Assembly (NCBI RefSeq): GCF_004795105.1
Contig: NZ_SSBL01000028.1
Location: 19,692 to 83,691, forward strand
Source: Streptomyces sp. A0642
GTDB lineage: Bacteria; Actinomycetota; Actinomycetes; Streptomycetales; Streptomycetaceae
DNA: 64,000 nt
Reading direction: 5' to 3'
This document shows positions 7,261 to 16,600 of the stretch, piece by piece (position 1 is the stretch's first letter; each line of letters opens with the position of its first letter). Under the pieces are notes generated by a model that did not search any database, had not been told where the DNA came from, and saw nothing but the letters and a program-made list of their open reading frames with translations. The translations under genes were made by a program, and so were the position numbers.

Positions 7261-8610
7261 ATGCACAAGCGCACCGCCGCCCTCTCCCTGACGCTCGCTG
7301 TCTCCGCCCTGCTGCCGGCAACGCTGCCGGCGCAGGCCGCGTCGGGCTCCTCCGGCTCCTACGCCACCAAGACCCCGTACGCCCCTCAGCAGAACCCCCG
7401 GTCGTACGAGAAGGCCCCCCAGGGCTTCGTGCCGGTGTTCACCGAGAACGTCTCCCGCCACGGCTCCCGCGCGGCGTCGGACAGCGAGGACGGCGACCTG
7501 ATCCTGGCCCTGTGGGAGAAGGCGCGGGCCGAGGGGCAGCTGACCCGTGCCGGTCAGCGGTTCGGCGGCGACACCAAGGCGCTGCTCGCCGCCATGGACA
7601 AGGTCGGTTACGGACAGCTCAGCGGGCGCGGCGTCCGCGAGATCCAGGACACCGCCGCCCGGCTGGAGAAGCGGCTCCCCGGGCTCTTCGAGCGGATCGC
7701 CGAGAAGTCCGAGCCGATCAACGTCACCAACTCCGGCAAGGACCGCGCCGTCGACAGCGGGACCCTGTTCGCCGCTGCCCTCGCCGAGAGCGACCCGGCC
7801 CTGGCACCGCTGATCACACCGGCCAGGACCGATGCGGACCTGCTCTACTTCCACAAGTCGGCCGGCGGGGCGGAGTACCGGGACTACATCAAGAACGACA
7901 AGCGGCTCGCCGCCACGCTCGACGCCCTCACCGACCAGCCGGCCTCGCACGCGGCGGCCCGCAGCGTACTGAAGAAGATCTTCAAGCCGGCCTTCGTCGA
8001 ACGGATCACGGCGGGCGAGTTCTCCGCGATCGGCACCGAGATCGAGGCCGCGCAGGCGGTGTACGCCCTCTACAGCATCGCCCCGGCGATGGCCGACGAG
8101 GGCGACTGGCACATGAAGCGCTACATCGCGCCCCGTGACGCACGGTGGTTCGCGTACCTCAGCGACGCCGAGGACTTCTACGAGAAGGGGCCGGGCTTCG
8201 CCGACAGCGACATCACGTACAGGATGGCGAACGTCCTGCTCGACGACTTCTTCACGAAGATCGACGCCAAGCGGGACGGGACCAGCGACGCGGGTGCGGA
8301 ACTGCGGTTCACGCACGCGGAGGAGATCATCCCGCTGGCCGCCCTGATGGGCCTGCCCGGCAGCACGAAGCCCGTGTCGGAGGCCCGGCCCTACACGTAC
8401 GGCGACAACCCGTGGCGTGGTGAGTCGGTGGCGCCCATGGCCACGAACATCCAGTGGGACCTGTTCCGGAACGGGAACACGTACCTGGTGCGGATGCTCT
8501 ACAACGAGAAGCAGACCGCCTTCAAGAAGGGCTGCGAGCCGGTGGCGAAGGGCAGCTACTACTACGAGGTCGACGAACTGAAGCGGTGCCTGGGCCGTAC
8601 CGCTTCCTGA
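7261..8610 (+). CDS. Secreted histidine-type phosphatase, MINPP-like
   Basis: 449 residues from the ATG at 7261, chosen because it opens a clean signal peptide (MHKRTAALSLTLAVSALLPA, cut near AQA-AS). RHGSR at 66-70 is the histidine phosphatase catalytic motif and HAE at 352-354 replaces the HD of classical phytases; RHG plus HAE is the pattern of multiple inositol polyphosphate phosphatases. The enzyme probably releases phosphate from phytate-like or other phosphomonoesters outside the cell. The RBS (GGTGA) is weak. A PHO-box-like repeat lies just upstream and a hairpin terminator follows. Natural substrate not shown by the sequence. Confidence 0.88.
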   Translation: MHKRTAALSLTLAVSALLPATLPAQAASGSSGSYATKTPYAPQQNPRSYEKAPQGFVPVFTENVSRHGSRAASDSEDGDLILALWEKARAEGQLTRAGQRFGGDTKALLAAMDKVGYGQLSGRGVREIQDTAARLEKRLPGLFERIAEKSEPINVTNSGKDRAVDSGTLFAAALAESDPALAPLITPARTDADLLYFHKSAGGAEYRDYIKNDKRLAATLDALTDQPASHAAARSVLKKIFKPAFVERITAGEFSAIGTEIEAAQAVYALYSIAPAMADEGDWHMKRYIAPRDARWFAYLSDAEDFYEKGPGFADSDITYRMANVLLDDFFTKIDAKRDGTSDAGAELRFTHAEEIIPLAALMGLPGSTKPVSEARPYTYGDNPWRGESVAPMATNIQWDLFRNGNTYLVRMLYNEKQTAFKKGCEPVAKGSYYYEVDELKRCLGRTAS

Positions 8611-8628
8611 CCCAGCCGGGTACGAAAA

Positions 8629-8658
8629 CGGGCGTGGGAGCCGCGGCTCCCACGCCCG
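8629..8658. terminator. Convergent terminator between the phosphatase gene and prfB
   Basis: A palindromic stem with arms CGGGCGTGGGAGCC (8629-8642) and its complement (8645-8658). AAAA on its left gives a U-tract for the minus-strand prfB transcript. Confidence 0.85.
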
Positions 8659-8684
8659 TCCTTGCTTGCGCCCCGTTCGCGGGA

Positions 8685-9791
8685 CTACTTCTCGCTCTGC
8701 TTGCGCCAGCGGATGCCGGCCTCGATGAAGCCGTCGATCTCGCCGTTGAAGACGGCTTCGGGGTTGCCCATCTCGAAGTCCGTACGCAGGTCCTTGACCA
8801 TCTGGTACGGGTGCAGGACGTACGAGCGCATCTGGTTGCCCCAGGAGTTGCCGCCGTCGCCCTTGAGCGCGTTCATCTTCGCCTGCTCCTCCTGCCGGCG
8901 GCGCTCAAGGAGCTTCGCCTGGAGGACGTTCATCGCGGACGCCTTGTTCTGGATCTGCGAGCGCTCGTTCTGGCAGGAGACGACGATGCCGGTCGCCAGG
9001 TGGGTCAGGCGCACCGCGGAGTCCGTGGTGTTGACGCCCTGGCCGCCGGGGCCCGAGGAGCGGTACACGTCGACGCGCAGCTCGGACTCGTCGATCTCGA
9101 TGTGGTCGGTCTGCTCGACCACCGGCAGCACCTCGACGCCCGCGAAGGACGTCTGGCGGCGGCCCTGGTTGTCGAAGGGCGAGATCCGCACGAGGCGGTG
9201 TGTGCCCTGCTCGACGGAGAGCGTGCCGTAGGCGTACGGCACCTCGACGGCGAAGGTGGTCGACTTGATGCCGGCCTCTTCGGCGTACGCCGTCTCGTAG
9301 ACCTCGGTCTTGTAGTTGTGCCGCTCGGCCCAGCGGAGGTACATGCGCTGGAGCTTCTCGGCGAAGTCCGCGGCGTCCACGCCGCCGGCCTCGGCCCGGA
9401 TGGTGACGAGCGCCTCGCGCGCGTCGTACTCACCCGAGAGGAGCGTGCGGACCTCCATCTCGTCCAGCGCCTTGCGGACGGACACCAGCTCGGCCTCGGC
9501 CTCGGCGAGCGCGTCGGCGTCGGCCTCGTCCTCGGCGAGCTCGAACATGACCCCGAGGTCGTCGATCCGGCCGCGGAGGGCCTCGGTCTTGCGGACCTCG
9601 GCCTGGAGGTGCGAAAGCTTGCTGGTGATCTTCTGCGCCGCGTCCGGGTCGTCCCAGAGGGACGGCGCCGCCGCCTGCTCCTCGAGTACGGCGATGTCAC
9701 CCCTCAGCGCATCCAGGTCCAGGACGGCCTCGATCGACCCCATGGTCGAGGAGAGGGACTTCAGCTCTTCGGAAATATCGACGACTGCCAC
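8685..9791 (-). CDS. prfB: Peptide chain release factor 2 (RF2)
   Basis: 368 residues with the RF2 stop-codon reader SPF at 204-206 and the GGQ catalytic loop (SSGPGGQGVN, GGQ at 249-251). RF2 ends translation at UGA and UAA; UGA is the dominant stop in this genome. The reading frame is continuous from the first ATG (MAVVDISEEL), so the programmed +1 frameshift that controls prfB in E. coli is absent. It stands between convergent terminator sequence and the pkaB gene, 92 nt from the latter's end. Confidence 0.97.
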   Translation of the reverse strand: MAVVDISEELKSLSSTMGSIEAVLDLDALRGDIAVLEEQAAAPSLWDDPDAAQKITSKLSHLQAEVRKTEALRGRIDDLGVMFELAEDEADADALAEAEAELVSVRKALDEMEVRTLLSGEYDAREALVTIRAEAGGVDAADFAEKLQRMYLRWAERHNYKTEVYETAYAEEAGIKSTTFAVEVPYAYGTLSVEQGTHRLVRISPFDNQGRRQTSFAGVEVLPVVEQTDHIEIDESELRVDVYRSSGPGGQGVNTTDSAVRLTHLATGIVVSCQNERSQIQNKASAMNVLQAKLLERRRQEEQAKMNALKGDGGNSWGNQMRSYVLHPYQMVKDLRTDFEMGNPEAVFNGEIDGFIEAGIRWRKQSEK

Positions 9792-9883
9792 GGGTCCAGC
9801 GTAACGGCTGTCGGCGCGGGCGTTCCTCGGACGTCTTGATCACGATCGTGTGCGGCCCGGCGCCACCCCTATCCGGACCCGCG

Positions 9884-11137
9884 CTACGGGGCCGTCGGCG
9901 CCGAGTTCTTCGTGTCGTGGGGGGACGCGGGGCCCGTGTCGCCGTCGCTCAGGGCGAACCAGCCGCCGACGCCGAGGCCCGCGACCAGGATCAGGGCCGC
10001 GGCGCCGAGGGTGAGGCGCCGTTTACGGATGGCGGCGGACTTGTTGCGGGCCGAGCCGGGGCGGGGTCTGCCCGGGGCGCGGGGGGCGCGGGCGGTGCCG
10101 CGGGGGCCGCCGGAGAGTTCGTCGGGTGCCGGGACGCGCATGCTCGTGTGGGTGTCCCGGTTGGAGTCGGGGGACGAGCCGGGGACCAGCGGGACCGCGC
10201 CGCGGCGGCGGGGCTCCTCGCCGGCCGGGGTGTACTGCTGCTCGTCGTAGGCCTGGGCGTGGGAATCGGACTCGGACTCGTCGTCCGGTTCGTCCACGTC
10301 CAGCGGCGGTATGCCGGCCAGGTGCGGGAGCTGCTCGCGCAGCCGGGCCGCCAGCTCGGAGGCGCGCAGCCGGGAGGCCGGGGCCTTGGCCAGGCACTGG
10401 ACCAGCAGCTGCCAGAGCTCCTCGGGGATGCCGGGCAGCGGGACGACGGTCTCGGTGACGTGACGGCGCAGGACGGCGCCGGGGTGGCCGCCGCCGAAGG
10501 GCGTGAAGCCCGCGAGGAGCTCGTACAGCACCGTCGCCAGGGCGTAGATGTCGACGGCGGCGCGGGGCGGGAGTCCCTCGACGATCTCGGGGGCCAGATA
10601 GTCCGGCGTGCCGATGATCTTGGTGGCCTTGGTGCGGCGGGGGGTGTCGATCAGCTTGGCCACGCCGAAGTCGGTGAGCAGCGCGGGGTGGGAGTTGCCG
10701 GGGCCGAGCGGGCCCTCCATGTCGAGCAGGATGTTCTCCGGCTTGACGTCGCGGTGGACCACCCCGGCGGCGTGCGCCGCGGCGAGGCCGTCGGCGACGT
10801 CCGCGACGATCGCGACGGCGGCCTCGGGGGCCAGCCGGCGCTCGCGGTCGAGCCGGGTGCGCAGGTCCGTGCCCCGGACCAGGTTCATCACCAGGGCCAG
10901 GTCGTTGCCGTCCACCACGAGGTCGCGGACAGCGACGACGTGCGGATGGTCGAGCCCGAGCAGGGCGGTGCGCTCCTGGACGAAGCGGCCCACCAGTTCC
11001 TGGTCGGACGCGAGGTCCTCGCGCAGCAGCTTGATGGCGACGGGCCCCTCGGGGCCGTCGCCGAGCCACACCGTGCCGGCGCTGCCGCGCCCCAGAATCT
11101 GGTGGGCGGTGTACCGGCTGCCGATATTCCGTGCCAA
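9884..11137 (-). CDS. pkaB: Serine/threonine protein kinase PkaB
   Basis: 417 residues from the TTG at 11135-11137, picked because GAGGGAG stands about ten nt upstream and the kinase fold begins at once. Motifs: glycine loop GRGSAGTV, ATP lysine Lys36 (VAIK), HRDVKPEN at 128-135, DFG at 156-158 and APE in YLAPEI. After the kinase domain (to about 275) comes an acidic/Pro-rich linker, a membrane segment near 375-395 and a short outer tail without PASTA domains. From memory, S. coelicolor has adjacent kinases PkaA (about 543 aa) and PkaB (417 aa); order and size agree. Partner pkaA lies upstream on the same strand. Confidence 0.92.
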   Translation of the reverse strand: MARNIGSRYTAHQILGRGSAGTVWLGDGPEGPVAIKLLREDLASDQELVGRFVQERTALLGLDHPHVVAVRDLVVDGNDLALVMNLVRGTDLRTRLDRERRLAPEAAVAIVADVADGLAAAHAAGVVHRDVKPENILLDMEGPLGPGNSHPALLTDFGVAKLIDTPRRTKATKIIGTPDYLAPEIVEGLPPRAAVDIYALATVLYELLAGFTPFGGGHPGAVLRRHVTETVVPLPGIPEELWQLLVQCLAKAPASRLRASELAARLREQLPHLAGIPPLDVDEPDDESESDSHAQAYDEQQYTPAGEEPRRRGAVPLVPGSSPDSNRDTHTSMRVPAPDELSGGPRGTARAPRAPGRPRPGSARNKSAAIRKRRLTLGAAALILVAGLGVGGWFALSDGDTGPASPHDTKNSAPTAP

Positions 11138-11394
11138 GACTGCTCCCTCAGCGGCTGGCGATGGACCGTCGCACAACAACCCCCGGTCGACAAAGCTACG
11201 CGGCCATCGGGGGGTCGCGTGCCCTGGATGGCGCCAACCTTCACTTCTGCGGGCGAATTGCCGCGGAATTGGCCCCCGGAAGTCGACATAGCTACAGAGT
11301 CCGGTCGGCGCCCGGTATCCGGGGCGGGTGTCCGGTCAGCCGGCCGGGGCGCGGCCGGTCGGTCGTCCGGGCCGGTGACCGGTCCGTCGTCCGG

Positions 11395-13035
11395 TCAGTT
11401 CCCGCTGCCGCCGCTGCCGCCGCTGTCGCCGATCTTCGAGATCCAGCCGGTGACGGTGTCGAAGGCGTCGGTGATCGCGTGCCAGTAGCTCTGCCCCTGG
11501 CCGATCCAGTCCTTCAGCGGGGTCAGCTCCCAGATCAGCCAGCTCGCGACGAAGAGCAGAACCAGCGTGAACAGACAGCCCTTCAGACAGCCGAGGCCGG
11601 GGATCTTCATCGGGTTGGCGCTGCGCTGCCTCGGCTCCCTGGGCGGGCGCTGAGCCGGCTGCTGGGGCTGCTGCGGCGGCGCGTACTGCTGACGCTGCGG
11701 CTGGTACTGCTGTTGCTGAGGGTGGGGCTGGTACTGCTGGGGCTGCTGGCGGTACTGCGGCTGCTGTTGCTGCTGCTGCGGGTACTGCTGCTGGCGGCGC
11801 GGCGGCTGCTGCGGCTGCTGGCGCTGGGGGCGGCGGCGCAGCGGGTCCTGGCTCGGGTCGAGGTACTGGACCTGCGTCTGCTCGTTGCGGTCGCGGGCGG
11901 CCTGGAGCTGGGACTGCCACGGGTGCGGTCCGTCGGGCTGCGGTTCCCCCTCGGGGCGCGGCGGGACGGGCGGCATGACGGCGGTCGGGTCGGCGTGACC
12001 GCCACCCGGCCCGGCGTTGTGCTGCAGCACGCTGGTGGCCGCGTTCGGGTCGTACGAGCCGGCGTTGCTCGGCAGCACCTGCGTCGGGTCGGCCGCTCCG
12101 GGCGTCTCCGGCACGGCGGTGGGCGCCGGGTCGGGCGCGAGCAGGGCGCCCACTCCGTCGGCGGCCGCGATCTGCGCGGAGTTCGCGTGCACGCCGATCC
12201 CGGCGGCGACGGTACGCAGCGCACGGGCGAGGTTCTCGGCGCTGGGCCGGCGGTCCGGGTCCTTGCTCAGGCAGCGCTCTATCACCGTCCACAGCGGGGC
12301 GGGGACGGTGCTGGGGCGGCGGGGCTCCTCGCTGAGGTGCCGGTGCAGGACCTCGAGCGCGGTGCCGCCGGCGAACGGCGGACGGCCGGTGACCAGCTCG
12401 TACAGCAGGATTCCGGCGCCGTAGATGTCCACGGCGGAGGTCTGCGGGCGGCCCTCGGCCGACTCGGGCGCCACATAGGCCGGTGTCCCCACGAACTCAT
12501 GGGTGCGGGTCAGGCCCGGGGAGTCGGCGAGACGGGCGATGCCGAAGTCGGTGAGCATGGGATGCATCTGGCCGTCGCGCTCGTCGAGCAGCACGTTGGC
12601 GGGCTTCAGGTCGCGGTGGACGACGCCGTCGGCATGGCTGGCGGCGAGCGCGTCCGCGATCTGCGCGGTGAGCAGCGAGGCGGCGACCGGCGTGAGCGGG
12701 CCGTTGTCGCGGAGGTAGCGGTGCAGGTCGGGGCCGTCGACCAGGTCCATGACGAGGGCGAGGAGATCACCCTCCACGACCAGGTCGCGGGTGCGCACGA
12801 TGTTCTCGTGCCTCAGCCGCAGAAGGACGGAGCGCTCGCGCAGGAACCGCATCACGACGTCCGCGTCGTTGGCGAGCTCCTCCTTGAGGACCTTGATCGC
12901 CACGGTCTCGCCGGGCTGGCCGGCGACGGCCGCCTCGGCGCCCGCGGTCTCACGCTGGCGGGCGCGCCAGACGGTGCCCGTGGCGCCGCGTCCGAGCGGC
13001 TCCTCGAGCAGGTACTTGCTGCCTACCGGCCGCAC
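11395..13035 (-). CDS. pkaA: Serine/threonine protein kinase PkaA, Gln-rich linker
   Basis: 546 residues from the GTG at 13033-13035, preceded by GGGAG. Kinase motifs: GRGATGTV, Lys48 (VAIK), HRDLKPAN at 140-147, DFG at 163-165. From about 290 the protein is low-complexity, with a strikingly Gln/Pro/Tyr-rich stretch near 395-465 (runs such as QYPQQQQQQPQYRQQ), a membrane segment near 484-503 and an outer tail ending in a GGSGGSG run. Size and position fit S. coelicolor PkaA. No sensor domain is visible outside the membrane. pkaB follows after 257 nt of gene-free sequence rich in CCGGTC repeats; the FHA/ATPase gene is divergent. Confidence 0.92.
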   Translation of the reverse strand: MRPVGSKYLLEEPLGRGATGTVWRARQRETAGAEAAVAGQPGETVAIKVLKEELANDADVVMRFLRERSVLLRLRHENIVRTRDLVVEGDLLALVMDLVDGPDLHRYLRDNGPLTPVAASLLTAQIADALAASHADGVVHRDLKPANVLLDERDGQMHPMLTDFGIARLADSPGLTRTHEFVGTPAYVAPESAEGRPQTSAVDIYGAGILLYELVTGRPPFAGGTALEVLHRHLSEEPRRPSTVPAPLWTVIERCLSKDPDRRPSAENLARALRTVAAGIGVHANSAQIAAADGVGALLAPDPAPTAVPETPGAADPTQVLPSNAGSYDPNAATSVLQHNAGPGGGHADPTAVMPPVPPRPEGEPQPDGPHPWQSQLQAARDRNEQTQVQYLDPSQDPLRRRPQRQQPQQPPRRQQQYPQQQQQQPQYRQQPQQYQPHPQQQQYQPQRQQYAPPQQPQQPAQRPPREPRQRSANPMKIPGLGCLKGCLFTLVLLFVASWLIWELTPLKDWIGQGQSYWHAITDAFDTVTGWISKIGDSGGSGGSGN

Positions 13036-13656
13036 GTCATGCGCTCCCTGCTGGTCGTGGTGCTTGCGGTCCCCGGGATCCGCCCGGAGTTTCCGGCCCA
13101 CTCTAGTGGGGCGGACGGGGTGGACGGCCGGGTCGGGCAGGTTACCTTTTTGTGCGCATTCCCCGTAATTTCCCCGAGGTGTACGGTCTGCCCGCCGCGA
13201 TCCCCGGAGGATGCGGTCCGGTCGGCCGCGATCCCCGGAGGGTCACGGCCTGTCCACCGTCGGCCGCGCTCCCCGGCTGCGGAGGAAGACGCTCCTCCTG
13301 CGCGGATGGTTGCCGCGCCGGGATCAGGCGGCGCGGTTCCGGACCTCGCTCCCGAGCACGGTCCCTCGCGAGGTCCGGAGCGCTTCGGACGCGGGACGGA
13401 CTTCTTCCGGGCGCCCGGGGAAACGGCCAAGCAGGCACTTTTGGGCGCACAGCAGACCTTTCAAGATCACTGAGCGGTGACCCCCGGGCGTGTTGTCAGT
13501 GGCAGGTGCGAGGATGCCTCCAGCACGGAACTGTGGGGTCGGGAGCTCTGCGGTACGTGACGAACCTGTACCGGACGACGCGTCCGTGCCGGGTGGGGGG
13601 AATCACAGGGCGTTCCCCCTGCCGGGCACCGCGCGCAGAAGGGACCGCTGACGGCG
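13036..13656. other. 621-bp divergent intergenic region between pkaA and the FHA/ATPase gene
   Basis: I see no convincing gene: reading frames here lack the usual codon third-position pattern or recognisable protein. It must hold the promoters of pkaA (minus) and the FHA protein (plus). A 17-bp direct repeat, GCCGCGATCCCCGGAGG, occurs at 13194-13210 and 13225-13241 (31-bp period), about 160-190 nt upstream of pkaA, a possible regulator site. Confidence 0.5.
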
Positions 13657-16600
13657 ATGCAGATCCGGCTGACCGTCCTCGCGCCGCCCAGCGGCCAGAC
13701 CCCGGCGCGCCCCTGCGACGTGCTGGTGACCGCCCCCGCGGGGACGGCTCTGGCCGCCGTGGCGTCCCATCTGGCCGCCTCCGTCTCCGGGCCCGAGGGC
13801 TCCCTGGGCAGCGGTGCGGTGGTGCTGTTCGCCGGACGGGAACGGCTCGACGCGCAGCGGTGCGCGCTCGGTGAGCCGCCCCTGGTGGACGGGGCGGTGC
13901 TCTCGCTCCAGGTGCCGGGCGAGGACGAGGCGCCGGACGACGCCGTCCCGGCCCAGCTGCACGTGATCGCGGGACCGGACGCGGGCGGGGTCCACCTGCT
14001 GCACGGCGGGCAGATCCGGATCGGCCGCTCGGCCGACGCCGACGTCCCGCTCGACGACCCGGACGTGTCCCGGCTGCACTGCGCGGTGACGGTCTCTCCG
14101 GAGGGCCGGGTCTCCGTGGCCGACCTCGGCTCCACCAACGGCACGTCACTGGACGGCGCGGACGTCCGCGACCGCCCGGTCCGGCTGAACCCCGGCGCAC
14201 TCCTCCGGCTCGGCGAGTCCACGCTCCGGCTCACGTCCGGCGCCCGGACGCCGACCCTCGAGACGGCGCCGGACGGCGAGGGCCACCTGCGGGTGGCCAG
14301 GGCCCCGGCCGCCGACCCGGTGGCCCCCGACCACGGCTACGGACCCGCGTACGGCGAACCGGAGGAGTACGCCGGGCCGGACGCCGCCCAGGAACACGAG
14401 CGCTCGGCGGACCCCGATGGAGGGCACCCCGCACGGCCGCACACGGGGTACGGGCGTACCGGCCGGCCGGCGGACGACGGCGCGCCCCGGCGCGGCGGCA
14501 TAGGCGCCTGGGCCCGACGGCTCGCGGGCGGCAAGGCCGATCCCGTTCACGAGAGCGCGCCCGTCGAGCCCGGCCCCCCGGCCCCCGCCCCGACGTTCAC
14601 CGCGCTGCCGACCGCCCCCGAGGGCACCTGGCCGGATCCGGCCTCCGTCCTGCTGACCGCGCTCGGCCCCGGCCCCCGGCTGTGGGAACGCGACACCGCG
14701 CACCCGGAGGCGCTGGTGGTCCGGCTGGGCACCACCGAGCGGGCCGACCTGCCCGCCGTGCCGGTGACGGTGGGGCTGCGGGAGGCCGGTTCGCTCGGCC
14801 TGGCCGGCCCGAGGGAGCGGCTGGTGGGACTCGCCCGCTCCGCCGTGGCCCAGCTGGCCGCGCTGCACTCCCCCGCCGACCTGGAGATCGTGCTGATCAG
14901 CGCGGACCGGGCGCGCGGGACGGACGAGCGGCGCCGCGCATGGGCCTGGCTCGGCTGGCTGCCGCACCTGCGGCCGATGCACGGCCAGGACTGCCGGCTC
15001 CTCCTGGCGTACGACCGCGAGCAGGCCCTCGCCCGGACGACGGAGCTGGTGCGCCGCCTGGACGAGGGCCCGCTCGGCCCCGGCTGGGCGAGCGTCGATC
15101 CCGCTACGGTCGCCGAGGCCGCCCGTGCGTACGAGGGGCCGTTCACCGTGGTGGTCCTCGACGGGGACCCCGGCTCCGCGGTGCTGCGCGAGAACACCGC
15201 CCGGCTGGCCGCGGCCGGTGCGGCGGCGGGCATCCATCTGATCTGTCTGGCGGAGACCCCGGCCGCCACCCCCACCTCGCCGGTCGCCGCGACGTACGAG
15301 GCGGCCTGCCACGCCTCGATCGCGTTCCGGGAGTGCGGGGCCGTGGCCATGCTCAGCGGTGACGTGGCGACCGCCCTGCGGCTGCTGCGGACCGCGGGCG
15401 GCCGTGCGGCCGGACACGGCACGGTGGCGACGGCGGACGCGGTGTCGGCGCCCTGGGCGGAGCGGTTCGCCCGGTCCCTGGCGCCGCTGCGCGCCGAGGG
15501 ATCGGCCGCGCTGCCGAGCCACCGCGCGGTGGTGGCGCTCCCGCCGTCCGCCCGGCTCCTGGACGAGCTGGGCCTGGCCCGTGCCACGCCGGCCTCGCTG
15601 ATGGCCCGCTGGGCCTCGGCCGCGGACGCCCAGCCGGGGGCGACGGTCCGCGGCGTGGGCAGTTGGACAGGCGGTACGGGAACGGCCGCCGACGACGCCC
15701 GCGGTTCGGCCCGCACCGCCCACCCGGGCGTTCCCGGCCCCCGCGTGGGCACCCAGCGCACCCCCGCCGACCCGCCGCGGCCCACGGACGACGACCGCGC
15801 CCAGGGCTCCGGCCGCACGCCGTACCCGGAACCCGCCGGTTCCGGCCGCACCCCATACCCCCGCACGGCGGACGACCGCGACTCCGGCCGCACCCCGTAC
15901 CCGGAAACCACCGGTTCCGGCCGCACCCCGTACCCCCGCACGGCGGACGACCGCGACTCCGGCCGCACCCCGTACCCCGAACCCGCCGGTTCCGGCCGCA
16001 CGCCGTACCCCCGCAACAGCAACGAGACCCACGCGGGTGTGCCGCGCAGGGGCTCCGGCCGCGGTGACGCGTACGACGGCGCCGGTTCGGGCCGCACGCC
16101 CTACTCGGAGGCCCCGGGCTCGGGCCGCACGCCCTACCCCGACAGCAGGGGCTCGGGCCGCACGCCCTACCCGGACGCCGCCGACGCCCCGCGCTCGGCC
16201 CGCACCCCTCACCCGCGCACGGGGGCGCAGCGTTACGACGCAGCGGCAGGGGACACGCGCAGTTCCCGCACCCTGCCGGGTTCCGACACCCGTTCCTGGG
16301 ACGGGGCCGCAGACGTTCAGGGCGCCGAGAGTCTGCGTACCGCCGGATCGGGGCGCTCCGCGAACCGGGTCAGCGGCCCGCGCCAGGGTGACGCCCCCCA
16401 GGTCGCCGCGCGCGGCGCCGAGTCCGCGGCCGGCACGCCGGCCGGAACGGCCGCGATGGCCGCCCCGGCCGCATCGGCCGGTGCCGCCGGGCGGCCCGTC
16501 ATCGTGCTCGGGGCCGGGCCCCGGGGCCCGGTGAGTGTGGATCTCGCCGAGGAGGGGCCGCACCTGCTCATCGAGGGACCGGCCGGCAGTGGCCGTACGG

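Noticed and set aside
8685..9791. Programmed frameshift in prfB
   Set aside because: The frame is uninterrupted from the first ATG through the GGQ motif; no early in-frame UGA exists.
13023..13430. Small minus-strand frames in the pkaA/FHA intergenic region
   Set aside because: Products are Pro/Arg/Gly/Ser low complexity, overlap the pkaA start and lack ribosome sites.
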